A stretch of 15,910 nucleotides of DNA, taken from contig JAFQUL010000195.1 in the NCBI GenBank assembly GCA_017408535.1, forward strand, positions 1 through 15,910, given 5' to 3'. This DNA is from Clostridia bacterium (GTDB taxonomy: Bacteria; Bacillota; Clostridia; Oscillospirales; CAG-272). A program made the position numbers and the translations under genes. The number at the start of each line of letters is the position of its first letter. The first letter of the stretch is position 1. This document shows positions 1 through 6,355 of the stretch, in pieces. The notes beneath the pieces were generated by a model. That model was not told the origin of the DNA and did no database searches. It was given only the letters and a program-made list of their open reading frames with translations.

Positions 1-22
1 CGGGTTTCAGGCGGTTTGCCCT

Positions 23-31
23 ATTATAACA
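23..31 (-). promoter_or_regulatory. Possible extended -10 element reading out of the window
   Basis: On the minus strand positions 31-23 read TGT followed by TATAAT, an extended -10 element. The matching -35 position (about 51-46) is poor. It would drive a gene lying to the left of the window. Nothing else supports it, and bases 1-90 show no other recognisable feature. Confidence 0.25.
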
Positions 32-96
32 CAAGCCTCTATTCTACGAACTATTCCTGTTGCTTTCATATATAAATCTCTGTTTACAAATATATC

Positions 97-166
97 GTAG
101 GGCGGGGGCTTGCTCCCGCCGTTTTGTTGTGCGGATTTTAGCGGCGGCACCAAGGCACCGCCCTAC
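97..166. repeat. Palindromic intergenic repeat, copy 1
   Basis: A 70-base element begins GTAGGGCGG and ends CCGCCCTAC, a 9-bp perfect terminal inverted repeat. It contains two internal GC-rich hairpins: GGCGGG paired with CCCGCC around a GCTTGC-containing loop, and GGCGG paired with CCGCC. The first 25 bases match copy 2 (10146-10222) with three differences. The surrounding DNA is AT-rich. It resembles the short mobile or REP-like palindromes common between genes of Clostridia; I cannot name the family. Confidence 0.75.
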
Positions 167-224
167 ATAAATTTTCAAATCGTGATGTTATTATCTGTAT
201 TTTGAGGAGATTTATACTGCAAGA

Positions 225-253
225 TTTACTTTTGGAAGGGAATATGCTATACT
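225..253 (+). promoter_or_regulatory. Promoter of the small membrane protein gene
   Basis: TTTACT (225-230), a 17-base spacer and TATACT (248-253). The -10 is extended by TGC directly in front of it. A ribosome site AAAGGTGG at 259-266 lies 7 bases before the ATG at 274, so the leader would be very short. Confidence 0.55.
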
Positions 254-273
254 AAATTAAAGGTGGTGAAATT

Positions 274-813
274 ATGGATTTTCAATTATCTGGACTGCTG
301 ATAAAAGCAATTGGTATTTTTATTCTGTTAGCTATTATTGGCGGGTTTGTATTTGGAATCGTTTGCCTTATTCGGCTTTTGTTAAAGATAATAAAACTAA
401 AACAACCCCGAATAATAACATACTATGTTATTATGATACTGTGTATTTTAACAGTAGCCGCATCATGGATATTAAACATGGGTTGGTATAGGGTGATTTT
501 GACTTGGCTTGCGGTTCCGTTTGTTCATCCGGTTATATTTGCCGTTATAAACGGTAATGTACTACCGAACTTAATTTATTCTGCAAAATTAAGAGTATAC
601 ACTTTGATTACATATATAACCTATGTGCTTATGTATGCCTTTTTCCCGGACGGTGGCGACGTGGGCTCGGCGTATGTCTTTTTTGGGTTGATTAATAACA
701 GCACCGCCGTGCATATATTGGGTGTATTAAGCACAGTAAGCCTGATTGTGTATATAATTTTTACAATTCTTCAAATAATCGAAAACGGTAAGGTGAAAAA
801 GAAACTAATATAA
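274..813 (+). CDS. Small integral membrane protein of unknown function
   Basis: I do not recognise a family. The 179-residue product is almost entirely hydrophobic, with five likely membrane helices at about residues 8-34, 48-68, 73-93, 107-124 and 145-168. It has short basic loops (KIIKLKQPR after helix 1) and a lysine-rich C-terminus (KVKKKLI), consistent with a cytoplasmic tail. There is no cleavable signal peptide or catalytic motif. The ATG start is supported by AAAGGTGG seven bases upstream and an extended -10 promoter just before that. A terminator follows the stop by 7 bases, so it is a single-gene transcript. Gene-like structure is clear; function is open. Confidence 0.8.
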   Translation: MDFQLSGLLIKAIGIFILLAIIGGFVFGIVCLIRLLLKIIKLKQPRIITYYVIMILCILTVAASWILNMGWYRVILTWLAVPFVHPVIFAVINGNVLPNLIYSAKLRVYTLITYITYVLMYAFFPDGGDVGSAYVFFGLINNSTAVHILGVLSTVSLIVYIIFTILQIIENGKVKKKLI

Positions 814-820
814 TAACAAA

Positions 821-849
821 AAAAACGAGGTGGATATCACCTCGTTTTT
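821..849. terminator. Rho-independent terminator after the membrane protein
   Basis: CGAGGTG (826-832) pairs with CACCTCG (838-844) around a 5-base loop. It is flanked by A5 on the left and T5 on the right, giving a 12-bp stem when these pair. The T-run serves the plus-strand gene. The A-run would also allow minus-strand termination of the sialidase-like gene that ends at 961, though it lies 110 bases away. Confidence 0.85.
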
Positions 850-960
850 ATATTAATCTCCATTTCGCCGTTTTTACGGCGGTACACAAAATTTGGTGCG
901 TGATAACCGGTATCCCGGAAAATGCCTGATTTTTATTTCACGCTATAAACTCCGATACCG

Positions 961-2037
961 TCAGTCTGCGGTTATCATTGATATATATATATTATTGTCG
1001 CTGCCGTATTTTTCGCAGCCCCGGGGTTGCATCCATTCTGCCGCCATAACCACCGAGCTGTTATCTTTGTACGGTGCAGCACAGAAGTTACCGAGGCGCG
1101 CACCCTTTTCACCGACCACGATAAATTCACTGGCACGGACAAGCTTCATGTCTTCCACCTTTGCGGCAAACAGAGGTGCTCTGTGACGGAATACGTGATC
1201 GTTGTTTGCGCCGCGTCTTGTGTATACAAGATAGAGCTCATCTCCGATCTTCATCCAGTGCTGCTGGGTGTTGTAGGTCTGAAGAATGCTTTCGTCATCC
1301 CACTTCCACAGTTGCAGATCGGTATAATTCACCCCGTCATCACTTCTTGCAACAAAACCGCATTCATCGTTACGCAGAGTCATATAGTACTCTCCGTTGT
1401 GACAGATCAGCGAGGGCTCATAGAGACCGCGCTTGACATTAACGGTAACGGGATTTCCTACTTCAAGAACGGTAATACGTTCACCGTCAAAGGCACATCT
1501 GACTACAACTGAATACATATTTTTCTCATTTTCTTTTTTGTAGTAGACAGGAATCAGAAGGTCTCCGTTATCCAGCTCAATGCTTTGTCCCGAGCCGTTA
1601 CCGCAGTTATCAAAGCCTTGCGGCATCTCGAGGAATTCCATAGTGCGAAACTCTTTTTTGTATTTATCAAAAATGCTGTAAAAGGTCATTCTTCTCAGCC
1701 CGGTTGGGTGAGATGAACCTTTTTTATATTCTGCAGTATGGCCGAGAAGCAGAATACTGTCCGTTTTTTTGTGGTGCATGGGTGTTGCATCACAACCGAC
1801 TGTTATATAGTCCCCTTTTTCTATCGGAGAGAGACCGCCCTGTGACTCAAACTCCGACCAGCTTTTGCCGTCATCATAGCTAAGAGACAATCTGATACCG
1901 GAAAACAGATCGCATCCGTTAACGTCGAGATCCTGTGCTGTTGCAACCATAAGACCGGGTGTATAACAGCATCTTGCGAGAACAAGACATTTCTTTTTGT
2001 CGTAGCCGTGTCTGATAGAAAAGGTGTTACATTTCAT
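961..2037 (-). CDS. Sialidase-superfamily (BNR/Asp-box) protein, cytosolic
   Basis: A 358-residue six-bladed-propeller type protein. It has a clear Asp box, S53-x-D55-x-G57-x-x-W60 (SYDDGKSW), and a degenerate one later (RSDDGVNY). It also has the block YEPSLICHNGEYYMTLR, which is typical of exo-alpha-sialidase-like and related retaining glycosidase folds. There is no signal peptide, so it should act in the cytosol on imported or phosphorylated sugars, unlike secreted mucin sialidases. I chose ATG 2037 because GAGGA lies 11 bases upstream. A longer frame reaching 2136 would have to be translated from within the promoter. It is divergent from the sugar operon, with 239 bases to ATG 2277. The substrate is unknown, and the sialidase label describes the fold only. 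Confidence 0.75.
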   Translation of the reverse strand: MKCNTFSIRHGYDKKKCLVLARCCYTPGLMVATAQDLDVNGCDLFSGIRLSLSYDDGKSWSEFESQGGLSPIEKGDYITVGCDATPMHHKKTDSILLLGHTAEYKKGSSHPTGLRRMTFYSIFDKYKKEFRTMEFLEMPQGFDNCGNGSGQSIELDNGDLLIPVYYKKENEKNMYSVVVRCAFDGERITVLEVGNPVTVNVKRGLYEPSLICHNGEYYMTLRNDECGFVARSDDGVNYTDLQLWKWDDESILQTYNTQQHWMKIGDELYLVYTRRGANNDHVFRHRAPLFAAKVEDMKLVRASEFIVVGEKGARLGNFCAAPYKDNSSVVMAAEWMQPRGCEKYGSDNNIYISMITAD

Positions 2038-2070
2038 AATAGCATCTTCCTCAATTTTGTTGGTACTGCG

Positions 2071-2080
2071 ATTATACCAT
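2071..2080 (-). promoter_or_regulatory. Extended -10 promoter of the sialidase-like gene
   Basis: The minus strand reads ATGG then TATAAT (positions 2080-2071), a consensus extended -10. The -35 region (TTTATT at 17 bp) is weak. Transcription would begin near 2064, leaving a leader of about 27 bases containing GAGGAAG. Upstream, at 2116-2143, CCTGT/ACAGG and GTAAC/GTTAC inverted repeats could be operator half-sites between the divergent genes. Confidence 0.55.
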
Positions 2081-2181
2081 AAACTGAAAATAAAATAAAT
2101 ACTTTTTTTATTTTGCCTGTTCGTAACACAGGACAAAGGTTACAATAATATGTAATTTTGCTGTGTCTTGAGTCTTAAATA

Positions 2182-2210
2182 TTGAAAAAGAAAAATTTGT
2201 CTGATATAAT
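2182..2210 (+). promoter_or_regulatory. Main promoter of the sugar operon
   Basis: TTGAAA (2182-2187), a 17-base spacer and TATAAT (2205-2210), the latter extended by TGA. This is close to a perfect housekeeping promoter. The start point would be near 2217, giving a leader of about 60 bases to ATG 2277 or 120 bases to the alternative ATA at 2337. Confidence 0.75.
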
Positions 2211-2276
2211 GACTATGATGAGATACTTGTTTGCTTTTATATTATACTGATTTTTCGGTCTGTGAGGAAACGCAGT

Positions 2277-2939
2277 ATGGCTGAGTTTTGCCTCTGTGCT
2301 TTCCGGTATCGGGTTTATGGATTGGAGGGACTTAAAATAAAAAAGGAATCGCTAAAGCTTGCAAAGGATGTTTATACCATCGAGATGGAATGCATTCGTG
2401 AAATGGAAGAATATTTTGATGAAGAGGCATTTTCTGCGGCTGTGGAGTGTCTTAAAAATGCTCCCAGGATCGGTACCAGCGGCTGCGGCCACTCGGGCAT
2501 AATTTGCCAGCACCTTGCTCATCTGCTTTGCTGTATCGAGCAGCCTGCAAGATTTATTTCTCCCGCGGAAGCTGTCCACGGGGCCAGTGGTTTTCTGCAG
2601 AAGGGAGATGCAATAGTTCTTGCTTCGAGAGGCGGAAAGACTAAGGAGCTTATCCCTATTGCAGAGATATGTAAGAAAAAAGAGGTTAAAGTCATCGTTG
2701 TAACCGAAAATACCGATTCTGTTCTGGCACAGATGGCTGACGTGGTGCTTAAACAGCACGTTAACAGAGAGACGGATAAGTACAACGCCCAGGGCACTAC
2801 CTCTACTACCGCCCTTTGTGTAATATTTCATACCCTCACTACTGCTTTGATGGAGGAAACTGATTTCCAAAATGAGCAGTTTGCTCTTATCCATCCGGGC
2901 GGGGCAGTAGGCGAGCGTCTTAACAAGGATAAAATATAA
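2277..2939 (+). CDS. SIS-domain sugar-phosphate isomerase-like protein (KdsD/GutQ type, no CBS domains)
   Basis: A 220-residue protein with one SIS domain. Recognisable segments are GTSGCGHSG (67-74), SPAEAVHGASG (95-105), ASRGGKTKE (116-124) and the C-terminal HPGGAVGERL (206-215), the last typical of arabinose-5-phosphate isomerases. The tandem CBS domains of KdsD are absent. From memory of E. coli KdsD, its catalytic Lys (GMGKSG) is His72 here and its Glu (SGES) is Lys121. The two His residues are kept, so the reaction may differ from Ru5P/A5P exchange. It is the first gene of the operon. ATG 2277 has GAGGAAA six bases upstream. An even better site, GGAGGG (2324-2329), sits 7 bases before an in-frame ATA (2337), where the conserved sequence begins. 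Confidence 0.8.
   Translation: MAEFCLCAFRYRVYGLEGLKIKKESLKLAKDVYTIEMECIREMEEYFDEEAFSAAVECLKNAPRIGTSGCGHSGIICQHLAHLLCCIEQPARFISPAEAVHGASGFLQKGDAIVLASRGGKTKELIPIAEICKKKEVKVIVVTENTDSVLAQMADVVLKQHVNRETDKYNAQGTTSTTALCVIFHTLTTALMEETDFQNEQFALIHPGGAVGERLNKDKI
2324..2339 (+). promoter_or_regulatory. Strong ribosome site in front of an ATA codon
   Basis: GGAGGG at 2324-2329 is followed after 7 bases by ATA (2337-2339), in frame with the SIS protein. Initiation here would give a 200-residue product starting (M/I)KKESLKLAKDVY, a normal-looking N-terminus for the family. The 20 extra residues from ATG 2277 (Cys- and aromatic-rich) look unlike coding sequence. Non-canonical ATA initiation, or an ATG-to-ATA change, is possible. 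Confidence 0.45.
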
Positions 2940-2978
2940 ATTCAAATATAATAAAACATTTTTTGGAGGATTACTAAA

Positions 2979-3599
2979 ATGGAATTTAAGGTATTTCAGA
3001 AAGAGCTTGAGCTCCAGTCCAGAGGCTGGATTCCCACCTTCCACGACGTATCTAAGGAGATTATGGAGATCGTAGCAGCTTCCGGCATAAAGAACGGTAC
3101 TGTATGTATAGCATCTCACCACACCACTTGCTCCGTAATGATCCAGGAGTGTTCTCATGATATTGATTCTTTCGATCTTGAGTATCTCCAGCACGATCTT
3201 CTTGACATCATGCGCAAGATGATCCCCGACTATACAAACGAGGGTGACTACCGTCATCCCGGTCCTATCCATTCTCAGTTCGGCCGTTATGTAAAGGAGC
3301 CCGGTGACTATACCTCTATGAATACTGACGGACATCTCCGTTCCGTATTCTTCGGCAGAAGCGAGACCATGACTATCAAGGACGGTGTTCTTGACGGCGG
3401 TGAGTTTGCTCACATTTACTTCATCGACTGGGATCACGTACGTGCACGCCGCCGCCAGCTTAATGTAACCGTTATGGGTACTACAGAGGATGTTGGCGAC
3501 AGAAAGTGGAACAACGGTGAGGTTATCAATACTCTCCGCAAGTATACCGACGAGGAGACCGCTTACGACGTTCACTACGATCTTCAGCAGAAGAGATAA
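2979..3599 (+). CDS. YjbQ/UPF0047 family protein, long variant (copy 1)
   Basis: A 206-residue member of the YjbQ (UPF0047) family. Bacterial YjbQ proteins are about 140 residues and are annotated from a weak thiamin-phosphate synthase activity; the physiological role is unsettled. Visible family blocks are HHTTCSVMIQE (47-57), HLRSVFFGRSE (119-129), GGEFAHIYFID (140-150) and RARRR (155-159). Compared with E. coli YjbQ there is an insertion between RHPGP (92-96) and His119, GTWQ has become GGEF, and about 40 residues are added at the C-terminus. GGAGGA lies about 9 bases before the ATG, and the gene starts 39 bases after the SIS gene. The paralogue at 4407 shares the same odd features, so both belong to a divergent subfamily that probably handles a sugar intermediate (inference). 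Confidence 0.85.
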   Translation: MEFKVFQKELELQSRGWIPTFHDVSKEIMEIVAASGIKNGTVCIASHHTTCSVMIQECSHDIDSFDLEYLQHDLLDIMRKMIPDYTNEGDYRHPGPIHSQFGRYVKEPGDYTSMNTDGHLRSVFFGRSETMTIKDGVLDGGEFAHIYFIDWDHVRARRRQLNVTVMGTTEDVGDRKWNNGEVINTLRKYTDEETAYDVHYDLQQKR

Positions 3600-3636
3600 T
3601 TGAATATCCATTCAGAATACAGATTGAGAAAGGCTT

Positions 3637-3675
3637 CGGATAACAAAGACCCTTTACCGGGGTCATGCGTATCCG
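3637..3675 (+). promoter_or_regulatory. Two-tier RNA hairpin before the TIM-like gene
   Basis: In the 88-base gap after copy 1 of the YjbQ gene, CGGATA (3637-3642) pairs with TATCCG (3670-3675). Inside it GACCC (3648-3652) pairs with GGGTC (3660-3664), separated by a symmetric 5/5 internal loop. No T-run follows, so it is not a standard terminator. It ends 12 bases before the TIM-like ATG, which has no recognisable ribosome site of its own. Control of translation or mRNA processing is plausible. Confidence 0.5.
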
Positions 3676-3687
3676 TATTACAGAAAC

Positions 3688-4407
3688 ATGAAAAGACAGA
3701 TTCGTACTCCTTATTTTGAGATAGGTACAAAGAACTATATCTATGGCGACAAGGTTCTGGAATATGCTCTTGCCGCAGATGCCGCAGCAGAGAAGTATGA
3801 TATTGATGTGCTGTTCATTACTCCTGCGGTCGAGATCCGCCGCATCGTTGAGAATACCAAGCATCTCATCGTTTTGGCACCCTATATGGATACTCTCCGT
3901 CCCGGACGCGGAATGGCGGATATCCTTCCCGAGGCGCTCAAGGCCGCAGGTGCGGAGGGTGTTGTTGTAAACCACTGCGAAAAGCCTATGTCAGTACCTC
4001 AGATAAAGGCTACTATCGACCGTGCAAGAGAGCTCGATATGCTGGTATTCGCTTGCGCAGATACTATCGCAGAGGCAAAGGCTATCGCTCAGCTCCATCC
4101 GGATATTCTTAACCCCGAACCCTCTGAGCTTATCGGTGGAACCGGTAACGGTGTAAGTGATATGAGCTTTGTGCTTGAGTCTATCCGTGAGATCAAATCC
4201 ATTTACCCCGATATTCTCGTAGAGCAGGCGGCAGGAATCACAAACGGCCAGCAGGTCTATGATTTCATTATGGCGGGCTCTGAAGCAGCAGGTGCCGCTT
4301 CCGGCATTATGAATGCGGCAGATCCCATTGCGATGATCGACGAGATGATCGCGGCTACCCGCCGTGCGGCAGACGATCTGAAAAAGAAGGAAGGAAAGGC
4401 TGAATAA
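3688..4407 (+). CDS. Triose-phosphate isomerase-like protein (archaeal-type TIM)
   Basis: A 239-residue TIM-barrel protein. The layout matches archaeal-type triose-phosphate isomerases. The likely catalytic Lys is K15 (GTKNY), the electrophilic His is H96 in NHCEKPM (archaeal NHSENRM), and the base is E144 in NPEPSELIG. The phosphate-binding segments AGITNG and AASGI near the C-terminus are present. Differences are the usual NxK changed to GTK, the AQH/AQN block changed to APY (64-66), and one extra residue in loop 6 (GGTGNGVS). The machinery is intact but the substrate pocket has changed, which suggests another ketose or aldose phosphate; EryH of erythritol catabolism is a known precedent. 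A gene in a sugar operon is unlikely to be the glycolytic TIM. The start has no clear ribosome site, and the stop overlaps the next start (TAATG). Confidence 0.85.
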   Translation: MKRQIRTPYFEIGTKNYIYGDKVLEYALAADAAAEKYDIDVLFITPAVEIRRIVENTKHLIVLAPYMDTLRPGRGMADILPEALKAAGAEGVVVNHCEKPMSVPQIKATIDRARELDMLVFACADTIAEAKAIAQLHPDILNPEPSELIGGTGNGVSDMSFVLESIREIKSIYPDILVEQAAGITNGQQVYDFIMAGSEAAGAASGIMNAADPIAMIDEMIAATRRAADDLKKKEGKAE

Positions 4408-4901
4408 TGGTTTTTAAGAAAAAATTCAAGGTGCAGTCCAACGATAAGATATGTACCTTTCATAACGTGACTGCAGAAGCTAAAGAGGCACTTAAGGAGT
4501 CCGGTATTAAGGACGGTATTCTTGTAGTGTATTCTCATCACACCACCTGCGGTGTTATCACCCAGGAGTGCGCATTCGATATGTCTATGACCGGTCTGGA
4601 GACCCTTCAGCAGGACCTGATCGAGGCGTTTGAGGTGTTTCTTCCCCAGCAGCGTAAGGAGGGTATGTATCTGCATCCCGGACCCAAGGCGCTAAAGTTT
4701 GCCGAGGAGCATGATGAGGATGCAAGAGGATGTCACAATACTGACGCCCACCTCCGTTCCTCCATTATAGGCAGAAGCGAGACCATTGTTATTGATGACG
4801 GTGAGCTTGATCTCGGTGAATTCGGATTCATTTACTTTATTGACTTCGATACCACCCGTGCAAGACAGCGCACCGTTCAGATCATGATCATCGGCGAATA
4901 A
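4407..4901 (+). CDS. YjbQ/UPF0047 family protein (copy 2)
   Basis: A 164-residue paralogue of the protein at 2979. Shared blocks are HHTTCGVITQE (44-54), the insertion beginning LHPGP (89-93), NTDAHLRSSIIGRSE (111-125), LGEFGFIYFID (136-146) and RARQR (151-155). It lacks the C-terminal extension of copy 1. The ATG overlaps the TIM-like stop by one base, and GGAAGGAAAGG just upstream serves as ribosome site, so translation is probably coupled. Retention of both copies around the TIM homologue suggests a heteromer or two successive steps, not simple redundancy (inference). YjbQ proteins are usually trimers, and His/Glu residues in the HHTTC-QE and HLRS blocks are the likely metal or substrate ligands. 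Confidence 0.85.
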   Translation: MVFKKKFKVQSNDKICTFHNVTAEAKEALKESGIKDGILVVYSHHTTCGVITQECAFDMSMTGLETLQQDLIEAFEVFLPQQRKEGMYLHPGPKALKFAEEHDEDARGCHNTDAHLRSSIIGRSETIVIDDGELDLGEFGFIYFIDFDTTRARQRTVQIMIIGE

Positions 4902-4940
4902 ATTTTTATATAAAATAAAAGTAATTAAAGGAGATAAACT

Positions 4941-6329
4941 ATGAAAATCGGATTACTCCCTCTTTACGTAAAACTTTATGATGATGTTGCTCCGGACGTA
5001 CGTCCCAGAATGGAAGCTTTCTACGAGAAGATCGCTGTAGAATTCGAGAAGAGAGGCGTTGAGGTCGTTCGCACTGATGATTTTGCAAGACTCAAGGACG
5101 AGTTCAAGGCGGCTGTTACCAAGTTTGAGCGCGAGGGTGCTGATGCTATCGTTACCCTCCATATAGCATATTCTCCCTCTCTTGAGAGCATCGGTGCTCT
5201 TTGTGATACCGATCTCCCCATCATCGTTCTTGATACTACCGAGACTCTGGAGTTCACAAACGAGCAGAGCGACGGAGAGATCATGTACAACCACGGTATC
5301 CACGGTGTTATGGATATGTGCAGTATGCTTACCCAGAGAGGTGTTAATTACGCTATTGCCGCAGGTCATTGGCAGGAGTCAGATGTTATTGACCGTGTAT
5401 GCGGCTTTGCACGTGTTGCTTGCGCAGCCAGAGCTATCAAGGGCGCAAAGGTTGGCCTGATAGGTGAGTCCTTTGCAGGTATGGGCGATTTCCGTGTTGA
5501 CTACCGTGAGCTTTATGACCGCTTCGGTATTAAGGTCGTTCAGCCCTCAACTGCTGATATGCGTGCCTTCTACGATGCCGTTACTCCTGAGGAGATCGAG
5601 GCAGAAAAGGCATATAACCGTGATAACTACGAGCTTGCAGATAACATAATTGAAAGAGAATATACCGAATCTATCCGTTCCTGCCTTGCTACCCGTAAAT
5701 ATATTGCCGCAAACGGACTTACCGCTTTCTCTGTAAACTTCTTAAAGATAGGTCCCAATGATGCAGGTATTACTTCCATGCCCTTTATTGAGGCCTGTAA
5801 GTCTATGCAGAACGGTATCGGATATGCAGGTGAGGGTGACGTTATGACCGCTGCCTTTACCGGTGCGTTGCTCAGCGGATACAAGGATACTACATTCGTT
5901 GAGATCTTCTGCCCCGACTGGAAGAATAATATCCTTCTCCTCAGCCATATGGGCGAGGTGAACTACGGTATTGCAGACTGCAAGCCTACCGTCAGCCGTG
6001 CAGGTAAAAAGTATGCCACAGAGGATGAGTTCCCCTATGCCGGATATACCAGAATGAAGGGCGGTAAGGGTGTTTATATCAACATCAGCCGTGCAAGAGA
6101 CGATTACCGTCTGTTTGCCGCTCCTGCTGAAATGCTGTCCTTTGATCATGATAATTTCGGCGGTTCTATGAGAGGCTGGATGAAGCCTGACGGCTATACT
6201 ACCGCTGAGTTCCTTGAGGAGCATAGTAAGTGGGGCGCAACTCACCACAGTATCTTCGTTTATGATGCAACCGCTGAAGAGATCGAGTTCTTCGGTAAGC
6301 TTCTTGACGTTGAGACTGTAATTCTGTAA
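4941..6329 (+). CDS. L-arabinose isomerase family (AraA/FucI fold) sugar isomerase
   Basis: A 462-residue Mn-dependent aldose-ketose isomerase of the arabinose/fucose isomerase superfamily. The four metal/catalytic positions of AraA are visible with near-identical spacing: E298 (YAGEGD), E321 (TFVEIF), H336 (SHMGE) and H435/H436 (ATHHS). The region between E321 and H336 (CPDWKNN) and the N-terminal third are unlike true AraA, so the substrate need not be L-arabinose. It should convert an imported free aldose to its ketose for the kinase that follows 26 bases downstream. AAAGGAG lies 8 bases before the ATG. It is 39 bases from the second YjbQ gene. Confidence 0.85.
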   Translation: MKIGLLPLYVKLYDDVAPDVRPRMEAFYEKIAVEFEKRGVEVVRTDDFARLKDEFKAAVTKFEREGADAIVTLHIAYSPSLESIGALCDTDLPIIVLDTTETLEFTNEQSDGEIMYNHGIHGVMDMCSMLTQRGVNYAIAAGHWQESDVIDRVCGFARVACAARAIKGAKVGLIGESFAGMGDFRVDYRELYDRFGIKVVQPSTADMRAFYDAVTPEEIEAEKAYNRDNYELADNIIEREYTESIRSCLATRKYIAANGLTAFSVNFLKIGPNDAGITSMPFIEACKSMQNGIGYAGEGDVMTAAFTGALLSGYKDTTFVEIFCPDWKNNILLLSHMGEVNYGIADCKPTVSRAGKKYATEDEFPYAGYTRMKGGKGVYINISRARDDYRLFAAPAEMLSFDHDNFGGSMRGWMKPDGYTTAEFLEEHSKWGATHHSIFVYDATAEEIEFFGKLLDVETVIL

Positions 6330-6355
6330 TTATTATAGTTAAAGCGAGATTTATT

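Noticed and set aside
866..881. CGCCGT/ACGGCG hairpin as a second terminator
   Set aside because: The stem is only 6 bp and no T-run follows on either strand. The terminator at 821-849 is far better.
2037..2136. Longer N-terminus for the sialidase-like protein
   Set aside because: The extra 33 codons run through the promoter, and the inner ATG at 2037 has a good ribosome site.
2352..3611. Long minus-strand open frame opposite the SIS and YjbQ genes
   Set aside because: It is a shadow of two well-supported plus-strand genes and has no recognisable domain.
3883..3891. Loss of the catalytic His in the TIM-like protein (APY at residues 64-66)
   Set aside because: The APY segment aligns with the AQN/AQH motif, not with the catalytic His. 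That His is H96 in NHCEKPM, so the triad is intact.
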